A stretch of 64,000 bases of DNA from Streptomyces bathyalis (GCF_015910445.1 NZ_CP048882.1:4588001-4652000), one strand, 5' to 3'. Positions 53,027 to 61,549 are shown, counted from the stretch's first letter. The notes: generated by a model from the letters alone, not told the origin. A program made the numbers and translations.

Positions 53027-54586
53027 ATGCACGCAGATCTGTCCCGCAGCACCTTCCGGCCGCAGCGGCACTACTCCGCCGTCCTGGCCCAGCAGGGCCG
53101 CGTCCAGCTGGACGCCGACGCCAACGAACAGGCCGCCATCCAGCTGCACCACAGCCGCACCACCGCCGCCGACCTGATCGGGCAGCACGGCGGGCCCACC
53201 GGCGCGGCGGGATTCGCCATCCAGTTCGTGGGGAGCAGCGGCGAGCTGGACGACCTGGAGATCGGTGCCGGCCGGTACTACGTCGACGGCATCCTGTGCG
53301 AAGCGGGAGGGCCGGTCCCGGGTGTCCCCGTGCCGGACGACAAGGACACCGACGGCAACGGCGACGACGGAACCGACGCCGGCAAGGAGCCGCAGCAGCC
53401 TGGGAGTTGGACCTACTGGGACCAGCCCGACGCCCACCTCGACCCGGAGCGCCCGGGCGACCGGCTGCCCGCACGGTTCCCCTACCTGGCCTATCTGAAG
53501 GTGTGGGAGCGCGCCGTCACCGCGGCGGAGGATCCCTACCTGAGGGAGACGGCCCTCGGCGCCGCCACCACCGACACGGCCGCCCGGCGCAAGGTGATCT
53601 GGCAGGTGCGGGCGCTCCCGGGCGACGCGCTCGACCTGGAGGACGACAAGCCCGGCAAGGACGCCGTCCGCGAGGCGTTCACCAAGTGGACGCAGGCGAG
53701 CGACAGTTCGGTGCGGAAGCTGGCGGCCCGCAGCGATCGCCCCGACGGCGCCGACGACGACCCCTGCCTCGTGCGGCCCGACGCCCGCTACCGCGGCCCG
53801 GAGAACCAGCTGTACCGCGTGGAGATCCACCAGGGCGGCGACGCGAAGACGGCCGGGTTCAAGTGGTCCCGCGAGAACGGCTCCGTCACGTTCCCCGTCG
53901 ACGAACTCGACGGGACCTGGGCCTCGTTGGGCACCCTCGGCGACGACAAGGCACTCGGCCTGGACGTCGGCGACCTCGTCGAGTTCACCGACACCGCCAC
54001 CTCCGACCGGCTCGACGCGACCCCTCTGCTGCGCATCGAGGAGGTCGACCTGCCCGGCCGGCAGGTGCGGCTGTCCGCCGAGCCCGAGACGTACCGGCCC
54101 GGCAAGAGCCCGTTCCTGCGCCGGTGGGACCACCGCGCCCCCGGCCACGGCCAGGGCGGACGGCATGGCGACGAGGGCCGGCTGCGCGAGGGCGCACTCC
54201 CGGTCGAGGAGGGCCGCTGGCTGGCCCTGGAGGACGGCGTCGAGGTCTACTTCGCCAAGGGCGGCACATACCGGACGGGCGACTACTGGCTGATCCCCGC
54301 CCGTACGGCGAACGGCGAGGTCGAATGGCCCGTGGACACCGCCCGCCGTCCGCTGCTCCAGGACCCGGCGGGAATCGCCGTCCACTACGCGCCGCTCGCG
54401 TGGGTGATGGGAGAGCGAGCCGCCTCCGACCTCCGGTTCGTCTTCAAGCCCCTGGCCTCCGCGGTTCCCGCAGCGAGCGAGGAGGAGCTGGCGCTGGAGG
54501 CGCTGGCCGCGGAGGAGGAGAGCCGCGCCCAGCAGAGCGCCGAGGACGACGCGGCACCGCTGTACCCGGGGACCGGCGGCGAATGA
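53027..54586 (+). CDS. DUF6519 domain protein of the CIS locus
   Basis: 519 residues. The N-terminus MHADLSRSTFRPQRHYSAVLAQQGRVQLDADANEQAAI is the DUF6519 signature. Further blocks (RYYVDGILCEAGGPV; FPYLAYLKVWERAVTAAEDPYLRE; LYRVEIHQGGDAKTAGFKWSRENGSVTFPV) continue the family. DUF6519 proteins occur in actinobacterial and cyanobacterial eCIS loci and are probably structural or appendage components; the mechanism is unknown. The C-terminus has a coiled-coil-prone EEELALEALAAEEESRAQQ. A GAGGGGGA ribosome site precedes the ATG. Confidence 0.85.
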   Translation: MHADLSRSTFRPQRHYSAVLAQQGRVQLDADANEQAAIQLHHSRTTAADLIGQHGGPTGAAGFAIQFVGSSGELDDLEIGAGRYYVDGILCEAGGPVPGVPVPDDKDTDGNGDDGTDAGKEPQQPGSWTYWDQPDAHLDPERPGDRLPARFPYLAYLKVWERAVTAAEDPYLRETALGAATTDTAARRKVIWQVRALPGDALDLEDDKPGKDAVREAFTKWTQASDSSVRKLAARSDRPDGADDDPCLVRPDARYRGPENQLYRVEIHQGGDAKTAGFKWSRENGSVTFPVDELDGTWASLGTLGDDKALGLDVGDLVEFTDTATSDRLDATPLLRIEEVDLPGRQVRLSAEPETYRPGKSPFLRRWDHRAPGHGQGGRHGDEGRLREGALPVEEGRWLALEDGVEVYFAKGGTYRTGDYWLIPARTANGEVEWPVDTARRPLLQDPAGIAVHYAPLAWVMGERAASDLRFVFKPLASAVPAASEEELALEALAAEEESRAQQSAEDDAAPLYPGTGGE

Positions 54587-54695
54587 GCGGGCCCGGCGCA
54601 GCGCGGAAGAGCACCACGGTGAGAGCGAGCAGACACGCAACGGAACGTGAGGACGGGACGCGTCCAGGACGCATCCACAAAAGGGGGAGACCGCG

Positions 54696-55616
54696 ATGGC
54701 GAAACCACTGAGCGCGGACCGGCTCGTGAAGGCGCTCAAGGACGAGGGCCTCACGGTCCACGAGGTCCGCAACTGGCGGCGCCACAACCGCAATTCGAAG
54801 GGCGCCTGGGGCCCGCTGAACGGCGTGATGATCCATCACACCGTCACCTCGGGCACCGAGGGCAGCGTCCGGCTGTGCTACGACGGCCGCTCCGGCCTGC
54901 CGGGGCCGCTGTGCCACGGCGTCATCGACAAGCACGGGGAGGTCTGGCTCGTCGGCAACGGCCGCGCCAACCACGCCGGCCTCGGCGACGGCGACGTCCT
55001 GAACGCGGTCATCAACGAGCGGAAGCTCCCGCACGACAACGAGGCCGACACCGACGGCAACGCCCGCTTCTACGGCTTCGAGTGCATCAACCTCGGCAAC
55101 GGGAAGGACCCGTGGCCCAAGAATCAACTGGAGGCCATCACGCGCGTCTCGGCAGCCATCTGCCGGGCGCACGACTGGAACGAGCGCTCCGTCATCGGCC
55201 ACAAGGAATGGCAGCCCGGCAAGGTCGACCCGCGCGGCTTCACGATGGACAGCATGCGAAGCCGCATCGCCGCCCGGCTGAAGAAGAAGCCCAGCGACGG
55301 CGGCAAGGTCGGTGGCGGCGGCACCGGTGGAGGCGGCGGTGGCGGTGGGGGCGGCGGCAGCAAGCCCGCCCACGAGCCGTTCCCCGGCAGCGACTTCTTC
55401 CGCGAGGGACGCGAGAGCCGCATCATCACGGCGATGGGCAAGCGCCTGGTGGCGGAAGGCTGTTCCGAGTACAAGGTCGGCCCGGGCCCTCATTGGACGG
55501 ACGTCGACCGCCGCTCGTACGCCGCGTGGCAGCGCAAGCTCGGCTACCGCGGCAAGGACGCGGACGGCATTCCCGGCCCGGAGAGCTGGAAGAAGCTGAA
55601 GGTTCCCAACGTCTGA
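54696..55616 (+). CDS. N-acetylmuramoyl-L-alanine amidase with peptidoglycan-binding domain
   Basis: 306 residues without a signal peptide. The amidase_2 domain (about 20-190) has zinc ligands His47/His48 in VMIHHTVTSG and the late motif IGHKEWQPGKVDP. A long Gly-rich linker (about 207-225) connects to a C-terminal binding module (ESRIITAMGKRLVAEGCSEY, WQRKLGYRGKDADGIPGPESWKKLKV). This is the architecture of actinophage endolysins. As last gene of the CIS block it could act in particle release or wall passage. No holin is visible. A strong terminator follows. Confidence 0.92.
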   Translation: MAKPLSADRLVKALKDEGLTVHEVRNWRRHNRNSKGAWGPLNGVMIHHTVTSGTEGSVRLCYDGRSGLPGPLCHGVIDKHGEVWLVGNGRANHAGLGDGDVLNAVINERKLPHDNEADTDGNARFYGFECINLGNGKDPWPKNQLEAITRVSAAICRAHDWNERSVIGHKEWQPGKVDPRGFTMDSMRSRIAARLKKKPSDGGKVGGGGTGGGGGGGGGGGSKPAHEPFPGSDFFREGRESRIITAMGKRLVAEGCSEYKVGPGPHWTDVDRRSYAAWQRKLGYRGKDADGIPGPESWKKLKVPNV

Positions 55617-55680
55617 GCGGAGCACCCAGGAGGGCCGCCCCGGTGCAGTTGCCGCGGCCCGGACACGCACGTGAGCCCCC

Positions 55681-55716
55681 GTAAGCCCGCCGCCTGACCA
55701 CAGGCGGCGGGCTTAC
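55681..55716 (+). terminator. Terminator of the CIS operon
   Basis: GTAAGCCCGCCGCCTG pairs perfectly with CAGGCGGCGGGCTTAC (16-bp stem, 4-nt loop), 64 bases after the amidase stop. No comparable hairpin was noticed inside the CIS block, so the block may end here as one transcription unit. Confidence 0.85.
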
Positions 55717-56216
55717 GCGTGGGCGCGTTGCCAGCAATGGGGAGCGCCCGCCCGGGGTGAACTCGCCCGCCGGCGACAGGCGTTGGGGCGCACGGGTCAC
55801 CGCAGAGGACAGGTGCGGTTGCTGAACCCGGTGGCCTCGGGCCCCGCGTTCACCGTCGTGCACAACGACGCGCACACCTCGACTGCTCACCGTCTCGGAC
55901 GGTCCGAGCCCAACGCCGGTGACGCGCCCGCTCCCGTACTTCGGCTGGGTCCGTCCGCCCCAAGGCCAACTCCCGGCGTCCCGGGGCGACTCCGGCGGGC
56001 CACGCCACCCCCCCGTCCGGCAGGACAGGAGCCGTGCGTCCCGTCGACGCCACGCCCCACACTCCCGCCTCCCGGCAGTGAGGACCCGGACCCGGACTCG
56101 GACCCAGGGCTGCGCGGGCCCGGCAGCCTGACCGCCGCCCCCGCCGCAGCTCAGCGGCCCAACTACGCGCGGACGCATGCCCATTGGCGGGTTGTCACGG
56201 AAATTTCACCGCGCCA

Positions 56217-56234
56217 GGTCTATCCGCATAGACC
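56217..56234. promoter_or_regulatory. Palindrome GGTCTAT-CCGC-ATAGACC upstream of the secreted nuclease
   Basis: A perfect 7-bp inverted repeat, 60 bases before the HNH nuclease start, in an otherwise empty gap (55717-56293). The local sequence becomes AT richer here, as at promoters. The half-site GGTCTAT also occurs in the operator at 18179-18196, so a TetR-type repressor is possible. I see no gene in the gap. Confidence 0.45.
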
Positions 56235-56293
56235 GCTCAGTATCACGATAATCACACCGCTCCACCCCCCAACACACATGGGAGCCAACAAGC

Positions 56294-56935
56294 ATGCGCA
56301 CCCACATACGCCGCGGCGTCCTCGCCGCGCTCATAGCCGCCGGCACGACCGCGGTCACTCTGCTCGGCACCACCCCCGCCCACGCCGCACTGCCGACCCC
56401 CATCGCGGCATCCACCGCCCGCTCCTACCTCTCCTCGATGCCCGCCACGACCGAGCACTCCCGTGACGGCTACAGTCGCGACCTCTTCCCGCACTGGATC
56501 AACATCAGCGGCAACTGCAACACCCGGGAGACGGTCCTCAAGCGCGACGGCAGCGGCGTCGTCACCGACGGGTCCTGCGCCGCCACCAGCGGCAGCTGGT
56601 ACTCGCCGTACGACGGCGCCACCTGGACCGCGTCATCCGACGTCGACATCGACCACCTCATCCCGCTCGCCGAGGCATGGGACTCCGGCGCCCACAACTG
56701 GTCGACGTCCAAGCGGCAGGACCTTGCCAACGACCTCACGAGGCCGCAGCTCCTCGCCGTCACCGACAACGTCAACCAGTCGAAGGGGGACCAGGACCCC
56801 GGCACCTGGTGGCCCTCCCGCACCGCCTACCAGTGCACCTACGCCCGCGCCTGGGTGCAGGTGAAGCACTACTACGGACTCACGGTCGACTCCGCGGAGA
56901 AGAGCGCCCTCTCCTCGGTCCTCAACGGCTGCTGA
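56294..56935 (+). CDS. Secreted HNH-family nuclease (DUF1524-like)
   Basis: 213 residues. The signal peptide is MRTHIRRGVLAALIAAGTTAV... ending in a THAHA-like site (TPAHAALP). The mature domain has paired cysteines (GNCNTRET, DGSCAATS) and the catalytic SSDVDIDHLIPLAEAWDSGAHNW, followed by NDLTRPQLLAVTDNVNQSKGDQDPGTWWP. This is the beta-beta-alpha metal site of the extracellular GmrSD/DUF1524-type HNH nucleases of Streptomyces. It probably degrades external DNA or RNA. It is separated from the CIS operon by a terminator and a 577-bp gap, so I treat it as independent. Confidence 0.9.
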   Translation: MRTHIRRGVLAALIAAGTTAVTLLGTTPAHAALPTPIAASTARSYLSSMPATTEHSRDGYSRDLFPHWINISGNCNTRETVLKRDGSGVVTDGSCAATSGSWYSPYDGATWTASSDVDIDHLIPLAEAWDSGAHNWSTSKRQDLANDLTRPQLLAVTDNVNQSKGDQDPGTWWPSRTAYQCTYARAWVQVKHYYGLTVDSAEKSALSSVLNGC

Positions 56936-56971
56936 TTCCACGAAGCCCGCTTGCCGCACGGTCCTTGTGAC

Positions 56972-57008
56972 CGAAGGGTGGGACCCGTCGACCGGGTCCC
57001 ACCCTTCG
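56972..57008 (+). terminator. Terminator after the HNH nuclease gene
   Basis: CGAAGGGTGGGACCCG and CGGGTCCCACCCTTCG form a perfect 16-bp stem around a 5-nt loop, 37 bases past the stop. Confidence 0.85.
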
Positions 57009-57293
57009 TTGTTCGTCGCCGGACCGAGGCCCTCGGCGGCCGCATCGGTGCGCAGCCCGACGGAACGAGCTCCTCGCGCGCTCCGCGTCGCGCCGCCACC
57101 GCGGGCGCGACTCCCGTACAACCCTGGACGTACTTCGGATGTCTCCTAAGTGACTGCAATAGGGGTATCTTGCGCCGGCCCCGTGCTCCGGCTCCCCGCC
57201 GGGGACCGGCCGCGCATCGCTCTCCCGCCACGCGCATTCCACGAGGCCGAGCGGGACGCCGTAGGCAATGTAGGAGACCAAGGAGGTCCTCCT

Positions 57294-58790
57294 GTGCGTC
57301 ACATCAGAAGCGCGGCCCTCACGGCCGCGGCACTCCTCACTCTCGGCGGCGGCGCCCTGTTCGCCGCCCCCGCCGCACAGGCGGCCGTGCCGTTCCCGTC
57401 CATCGGCTGGCAGCAGCACAACTGCGACTACGACGGCAACGGTTTCGACGACGTGCTGACCGGTGCCCCGGGCGCGACGGTGGGCGGTGCCTCGGGTGCC
57501 GGCTACGTCACCGTCCAGTACAGCTCGTCCAGCGGTCTCAGCACGACGAAGAAGACCGTCCTCAACCAGAACACCTCCGGTGTCCCGGGCGGTGCCGAGG
57601 CCGGCGACGGCTTCGGACGGGCCGTGGCCTCCGGCGACCTGGACAACGACGGCTACGACGACGCGATCGTCGGCATCCCCGGCGAGGACCTGGCAGGGCT
57701 GTCCGACGCGGGCGGTGCCACCGTGTTCTGGGGTTCGTCCACCGGACTGCACGGATCCGACAGCACCTGGCTCGAGAACCCCGAACAGCCGCGCGCCGGC
57801 GCGAACTTCGGAAGGGCCATCGAAGCGGCCCGCTACTTCGCCCCCGATCCGGCGGACCCGGACGCCAATCTGCGGGACAGCATCGCCGTCCTGGAGAACG
57901 ACACCCTGCTGTTCTTCACGAACCCACCCGGGGCCACCCAGTTGAAGCTGGCGGACAAGGGTGTCCAGGCCCTGGACATCGCCCCGGCGGAGTCCGGCCT
58001 GGCCCTGCGGAGCCTCAGCCACGGCAACTACAACGAGGACTCCTGGGCGGACCTGGCGATCTCAGGTGTGACCACCGGAGACCAGCCGGGCGTCGGCGCC
58101 ACCCAGGTGCTGCACGGCGCACCGGACGTCGAGGAACTGGGCGACGGCGGCACGTTCGAGGGCGGGCCCGCGGCGACCTCCGGCGACTTCAACCATGACG
58201 GCCAGGACGACCTGGCCATCGGCGACACCGGCTCCGGCTCGTCCCTCGGCGGATCCGTTTCGGTCTACCTGGGACAGGGCGATCTCTCGGGCCTCGGCCC
58301 GGAGCCGTCCCAGACATGGACGCAGGACTCACCGGGCGTGCCCGGCAAGGCAGAGGCCGGCGACCGGTGGGGTGCCGAGATGTCCGCCGGTGACACCAAC
58401 GGCGACGGCCGCCCCGACCTCGCCGTCGGCGCACCCGGGGAGGACATCGGCTCCACCTCGGACGCGGGTGCGGTCTGGACACTGCGCGGCGGAACCGGCG
58501 GTCTCACCGCGACCGGTGCACGCAGCTTCGACCAGAACCACTCCGACATCCCGGGCGTCGCGGAGGCCTCCGACCGCTGGGGCGGACAGGTGCGCCTCAT
58601 CGACGCCAACAGCGACGGCCTCTTCGGACTGCTGGCGTCGGCACCGGGCGAGAACACGAACGACGGCTTCGTATGGGTCCTCCCCGCGTCGTCGTCGGGC
58701 CTGGTCGCCAACGGCACGTGGACGTACGACGGGGCACGCCTCGGCGGCACGGCGGCCGACGCGCAGTACGGGGCGGCGATCGACGAGTAG
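57294..58790 (+). CDS. Secreted FG-GAP repeat (integrin-like propeller) protein
   Basis: 498 residues from the GTG at 57294, seven bases after a full AGGAGG ribosome site; the frame upstream is not protein-like. The signal peptide (HIRSAALTAAALLTLGGGALFAAPAAQA) is followed by at least five Ca-binding FG-GAP-like blades: DYDGNGFDDVLTGAPG, DNDGYDDAIVGIPGED, NHDGQDDLAIGD, NGDGRPDLAVGAPGED and NSDGLFGLLASAPGEN. Such proteins are exported and common in Streptomyces; ligands are mostly unknown. The ribosome site itself lies in a palindrome, AGGAGGTCCTCCT (57281-57293). Confidence 0.9.
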   Translation: MRHIRSAALTAAALLTLGGGALFAAPAAQAAVPFPSIGWQQHNCDYDGNGFDDVLTGAPGATVGGASGAGYVTVQYSSSSGLSTTKKTVLNQNTSGVPGGAEAGDGFGRAVASGDLDNDGYDDAIVGIPGEDLAGLSDAGGATVFWGSSTGLHGSDSTWLENPEQPRAGANFGRAIEAARYFAPDPADPDANLRDSIAVLENDTLLFFTNPPGATQLKLADKGVQALDIAPAESGLALRSLSHGNYNEDSWADLAISGVTTGDQPGVGATQVLHGAPDVEELGDGGTFEGGPAATSGDFNHDGQDDLAIGDTGSGSSLGGSVSVYLGQGDLSGLGPEPSQTWTQDSPGVPGKAEAGDRWGAEMSAGDTNGDGRPDLAVGAPGEDIGSTSDAGAVWTLRGGTGGLTATGARSFDQNHSDIPGVAEASDRWGGQVRLIDANSDGLFGLLASAPGENTNDGFVWVLPASSSGLVANGTWTYDGARLGGTAADAQYGAAIDE

Positions 58791-58867
58791 GGACAGCCGT
58801 AAGGAAGACAGGGGGCGGGGGTCTGCGGTCCACACCGCGGGCCCCCGGCCGCTCGGTTGTCGGTGGC

Positions 58868-58893
58868 GTACTCAGATGAGTACGACTACTCAT
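58868..58893. promoter_or_regulatory. Overlapping palindromes built from TGAGTA/TACTCA half-sites
   Basis: GTACTC-AGAT-GAGTAC (58868-58883) overlaps ATGAGTA-CGAC-TACTCAT (58876-58893), so three half-sites share one TGAGTAC core. The array lies just before the membrane-protein gene at 58928. An ATG at 58892 falls inside it, which argues for the later start. Confidence 0.5.
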
Positions 58894-58927
58894 GTCGGAA
58901 CTGCCCCCGCGTGAGCATCATCGGAGC

Positions 58928-59422
58928 ATGCGAAAGCAAGCACATGGAATGCACGTGCTGGTCGCCGGTGTTCTGGTCGCCGCCGTACCGGTGGCCACCT
59001 GGGGACTGATGGGACAGGACGACGCGCAGGGCCTGCCGCCGTCCCAACTCGACCATGCCTACGAGCCCCTGGCGATCCCCGCCGGTGTGCAGACCGCACT
59101 GGGCATCGGCGCTCTGCTGCTGGCAGCAGCCGCCCTGGTGCTGCTGGTGCGCGCCTGGCGCCGCGGGACCTTCGATCGGCGCTGGTGGCAGGTGCTGGGT
59201 CCGCTGATGGTGGCGGGCCTGATCGTCGGCGCGGGGTGGCGGGTGCTCACCGCCGGGGTGGTCGGCGCCAACATCGGAGCCGGTCTCGTCGTCCTGTTCG
59301 GCGCCCCGGTCGTGGTGGCGCTGGCGCTGTGGGCGGCGGGCCGCGGCGTCTGGCTGGCGCTGCACCGGAGCGACCGCGGTCCGGGGGCCGGGGTCGGGGC
59401 CCCGTCAGGCTCGCCGTCATGA
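58928..59422 (+). CDS. Small integral membrane protein, function unknown
   Basis: 164 residues with about four hydrophobic spans (MHVLVAGVLVAAVPVATWGL, ALGIGALLLAAAALVLLV, VLGPLMVAGLIVGAGW, IGAGLVVLFGAPVVVALALWA). A short loop between spans one and two contains LPPSQLDHAYEPLAIPAG. The ATG at 58928 (after CGGAG) is preferred over 58892, which lies in the operator-like palindrome. It overlaps the next membrane-protein gene (ATGATGA). The family is not recognised. Confidence 0.65.
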   Translation: MRKQAHGMHVLVAGVLVAAVPVATWGLMGQDDAQGLPPSQLDHAYEPLAIPAGVQTALGIGALLLAAAALVLLVRAWRRGTFDRRWWQVLGPLMVAGLIVGAGWRVLTAGVVGANIGAGLVVLFGAPVVVALALWAAGRGVWLALHRSDRGPGAGVGAPSGSPS

Positions 59423-59802
59423 TGAGTAACGCCGCGAGCCCCGAGGATGCCCCGTCCACATCCGGCATCCGAGGACTGCGCGTCACCGCAGGGATCGCCC
59501 TCGTCCTGCTGCCCGTCATCTTCATGCTGTCCTACGGCCTGGTTCTCGATGACGCTCTGAAGGGGGAGCCGACGGTTCTCTTCAACGTCAGCGCCTGCTT
59601 GCTCGCCGGCTCCGGGCTGCTCGGCCTCGCCGTGCTGCTTCTGCCCGCGCGAACGGTGAGCAGGCCCGCGCGTACCGCCCTCCTCGTCGGCCAGTGCGGG
59701 TTGATGCGGTGGCGTTGGCCCTTGCCGCCGTTGCGTGACGCGTCTGCCCTGCCCTGCCCTGAGCCTGGCCGGCGAGCCATGCGCCCGAGGCCGGCCAGGT
59801 AG
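59419..59802 (+). CDS. Small membrane protein, possibly with a damaged C-terminus
   Basis: 127 residues. Two hydrophobic spans (GLRVTAGIALVLLPVIFMLSYGLVL; VLFNVSACLLAGSGLLGLAVLLLPA) look authentic. After ARTALLVGQCG the frame turns into an Arg/Pro/Trp-rich sequence unlike a membrane protein. A hairpin (59764-59799) overlaps the nominal end. The original gene may have continued as a longer membrane protein in another frame or been truncated. It is translationally coupled to the preceding gene. Confidence 0.5.
   Translation: MMSNAASPEDAPSTSGIRGLRVTAGIALVLLPVIFMLSYGLVLDDALKGEPTVLFNVSACLLAGSGLLGLAVLLLPARTVSRPARTALLVGQCGLMRWRWPLPPLRDASALPCPEPGRRAMRPRPAR
59764..59799 (+). terminator. Hairpin at the end of the membrane-protein pair
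   Basis: CCTGGCCGGC (59764-59773) pairs exactly with GCCGGCCAGG (59790-59799) across 16 nt. It overlaps the last codons of the preceding frame. Confidence 0.45.
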
Positions 59803-59942
59803 CGCACCGACGGACCTCGGTTGATCCACCGGAGTGCACTGACCAGGACCCCGTCGCTCGCTGCCCGGCCCGCCCCGCGCGCAGACATACGGTGATGGGC
59901 CGGAGCAGACGGCCACCGAACAACAGCCAGCCAGGGGCAGCG

Positions 59943-60650
59943 ATGCGTCAAACCAACCTCACCGATGAGTCGGACGAATACGTCCGCGCCCGCGAGGAGT
60001 TGCAGCAAGCCGAGATCGAGCTGATGCGTCAGCGTGAACGCGTGGCCGAGCAGCGCCGCCGGCTGCCGCCGGGCCCCGTCCTCGACGACTACGTGTTCGA
60101 AGAGGGCCCCGCTGATCTGCAGGCCGGTGACTCGCCGACGCAGACCGTGCGCCTCAGCGAACTCTTCACCGGGCCCGGGCGCGACCTGGTCGTCTACCAG
60201 TTCATGTTCGGCAAGAAGAACACCGAGCCGTGCCCCATGTGCACGATGTGGCTCGACGGGCTCAACGGGGTGGCCCGCCACATCACGCAGAACGCCGACC
60301 TCGCGGTCGTCGCCGCGGCCGGCCTGCCCGCGCTCCGGGCGTACGCCCGGGACCGGAACTGGACGAATCTGCGTCTGCTCAGCGCCGGCTCGAACACGTT
60401 CAAGTACGACCTGGGCGGCGAGGACGCCGAGGGCGACCAGGACTCGACGATCTCGGTGTTCACCCGCGAATCGGGGTCTCCCGGCACCGAAGGTGCAGGG
60501 GAAGGGAGCGTGCGCCACTTCTACTCGGTGCACCCCCGGATGTCCGAGGACATCGACCAGCGAGGCATCGACCTGTACAGCCCCGTGTGGCACGTCCTCG
60601 ACCTCACCCGCAAGGGCCGGGGCGAGTGGAGCGCCGGACTCGACTACTAG
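59943..60650 (+). CDS. DUF899 family protein (thioredoxin-like fold)
   Basis: 235 residues from the ATG at 59943, behind GGGGCAG. A coiled-coil-like N-terminus (REELQQAEIELMRQRERVAEQRRRLPPGP) is followed by the DUF899 body: VRLSELFTGPGRDLVVYQFMFG, then the CPMC motif in EPCPMCTMWLDGLNGVARHI, and FYSVHPRMSEDIDQRGIDLYSPVWHVLDLT. The CxxC and layout match thioredoxin-like DUF899 proteins; the reaction is not established. The GNAT gene starts 42 bases later, so they may be co-transcribed. Confidence 0.88.
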   Translation: MRQTNLTDESDEYVRAREELQQAEIELMRQRERVAEQRRRLPPGPVLDDYVFEEGPADLQAGDSPTQTVRLSELFTGPGRDLVVYQFMFGKKNTEPCPMCTMWLDGLNGVARHITQNADLAVVAAAGLPALRAYARDRNWTNLRLLSAGSNTFKYDLGGEDAEGDQDSTISVFTRESGSPGTEGAGEGSVRHFYSVHPRMSEDIDQRGIDLYSPVWHVLDLTRKGRGEWSAGLDY

Positions 60651-60691
60651 GGCGACAGGTGCCCGGCCGAGAAAGAGGAAAAAGGGGCAAC

Positions 60692-61549
60692 GTGGACTTC
60701 GTACTGCGCCCGGGACAGCCGGCCGACGCCGCCGAGTGCGGACGAATCTGCTTCGAGGCCTTCTCCGGCATCGCCCGGAAGCACGCGTTCCTGCCGGACG
60801 TGCCCAGCGCCGAAGTGGGTGCCAAGGTCACGGAAATGGCCCTGAACCACCCGGGGTTCTACAGCGTCGTCGCCGAGCTCGACGGGCGGATCGTGGGAAG
60901 CAACTTCCTCGACGAACGCTCCGCCATCGCCGGGGTCGGGCCCCTGACCATCGACCCCGACGTGCAGAACCAGGGCCTCGGCCGCTTGCTGATGCGGGAC
61001 GTCATGGACCGCTCCGCCGAGCGCCGGGTCCCGGGCATGCGCCTCGTGCAGACCACCTACAACACCGGGTCCTTCGCGCTCTACGCGAGCCTCGGATTCG
61101 AGTTCCGCGAAACCCTCGCCTGCCTGCAGGGGCCGCCGATCCTCGGGACGATCGCAGGCAGAACCGTCCGCGAGGCGACGGACGCCGATCTCCCACGGTG
61201 CAACGACGTGTGCCGGCGGGTCCACGGGTTCGACCGCGGAGGCGAGTTGGCCGACGCGATCAAGCACGGCACCGCCCGCGTCGTCGAACACGGGGGCCGC
61301 ATCACCGGGTACGCCGCGGACGTGGCGTTCTTCGATCATTCCGTGGGCGAGGAAACCTCGGACATCCAAGCCCTCATCGCAGGGGCTCCCGCCTTCGGCG
61401 GCCCAGGAATCCTCGTCCCCGCGAGCAACAGCCGGCTCCTCCAGTGGTGCCTGACCAACGGGTTGAGGGTGACGCAGCTGATGAGCCTGATGACCACCGG
61501 CTTCTACAGCGTGCCCGCCGGAGCGTTCCTCCCCGCGATCCACTACTGA
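60692..61549 (+). CDS. GNAT-family N-acetyltransferase
   Basis: 285 residues from a GTG with an AAAGGGG ribosome site. The first half is a GNAT domain: VDFVLRPGQPADAAECGRICFEAF, VAELDGRIVGSNFLDE, and the acetyl-CoA loop IDPDVQNQGLGRLLMRDVMD, then YASLGFEFRETL. The second half (about 155-285) looks like another, degenerate GNAT-like domain (TVREATDADLPRCNDVCRRVHG, NSRLLQWCLTNGLRVTQLMSLM). The substrate is unknown. Confidence 0.88.
   Translation: MDFVLRPGQPADAAECGRICFEAFSGIARKHAFLPDVPSAEVGAKVTEMALNHPGFYSVVAELDGRIVGSNFLDERSAIAGVGPLTIDPDVQNQGLGRLLMRDVMDRSAERRVPGMRLVQTTYNTGSFALYASLGFEFRETLACLQGPPILGTIAGRTVREATDADLPRCNDVCRRVHGFDRGGELADAIKHGTARVVEHGGRITGYAADVAFFDHSVGEETSDIQALIAGAPAFGGPGILVPASNSRLLQWCLTNGLRVTQLMSLMTTGFYSVPAGAFLPAIHY

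Noticed and set aside
24608..55616. Integrated contractile prophage
   Set aside because: No capsid, portal, terminase, integrase or replication genes are present. DUF4255, the CIS ATPase and DUF4157 are CIS rather than phage markers.
59532..60593. Minus-strand ORF containing ALRWINRGPSVRYLAGLGRMARRPG
   Set aside because: Part of it looked protein-like and I considered a transposase remnant, but no catalytic motif or inverted repeats were found, and most of it is antisense to the DUF899 gene.
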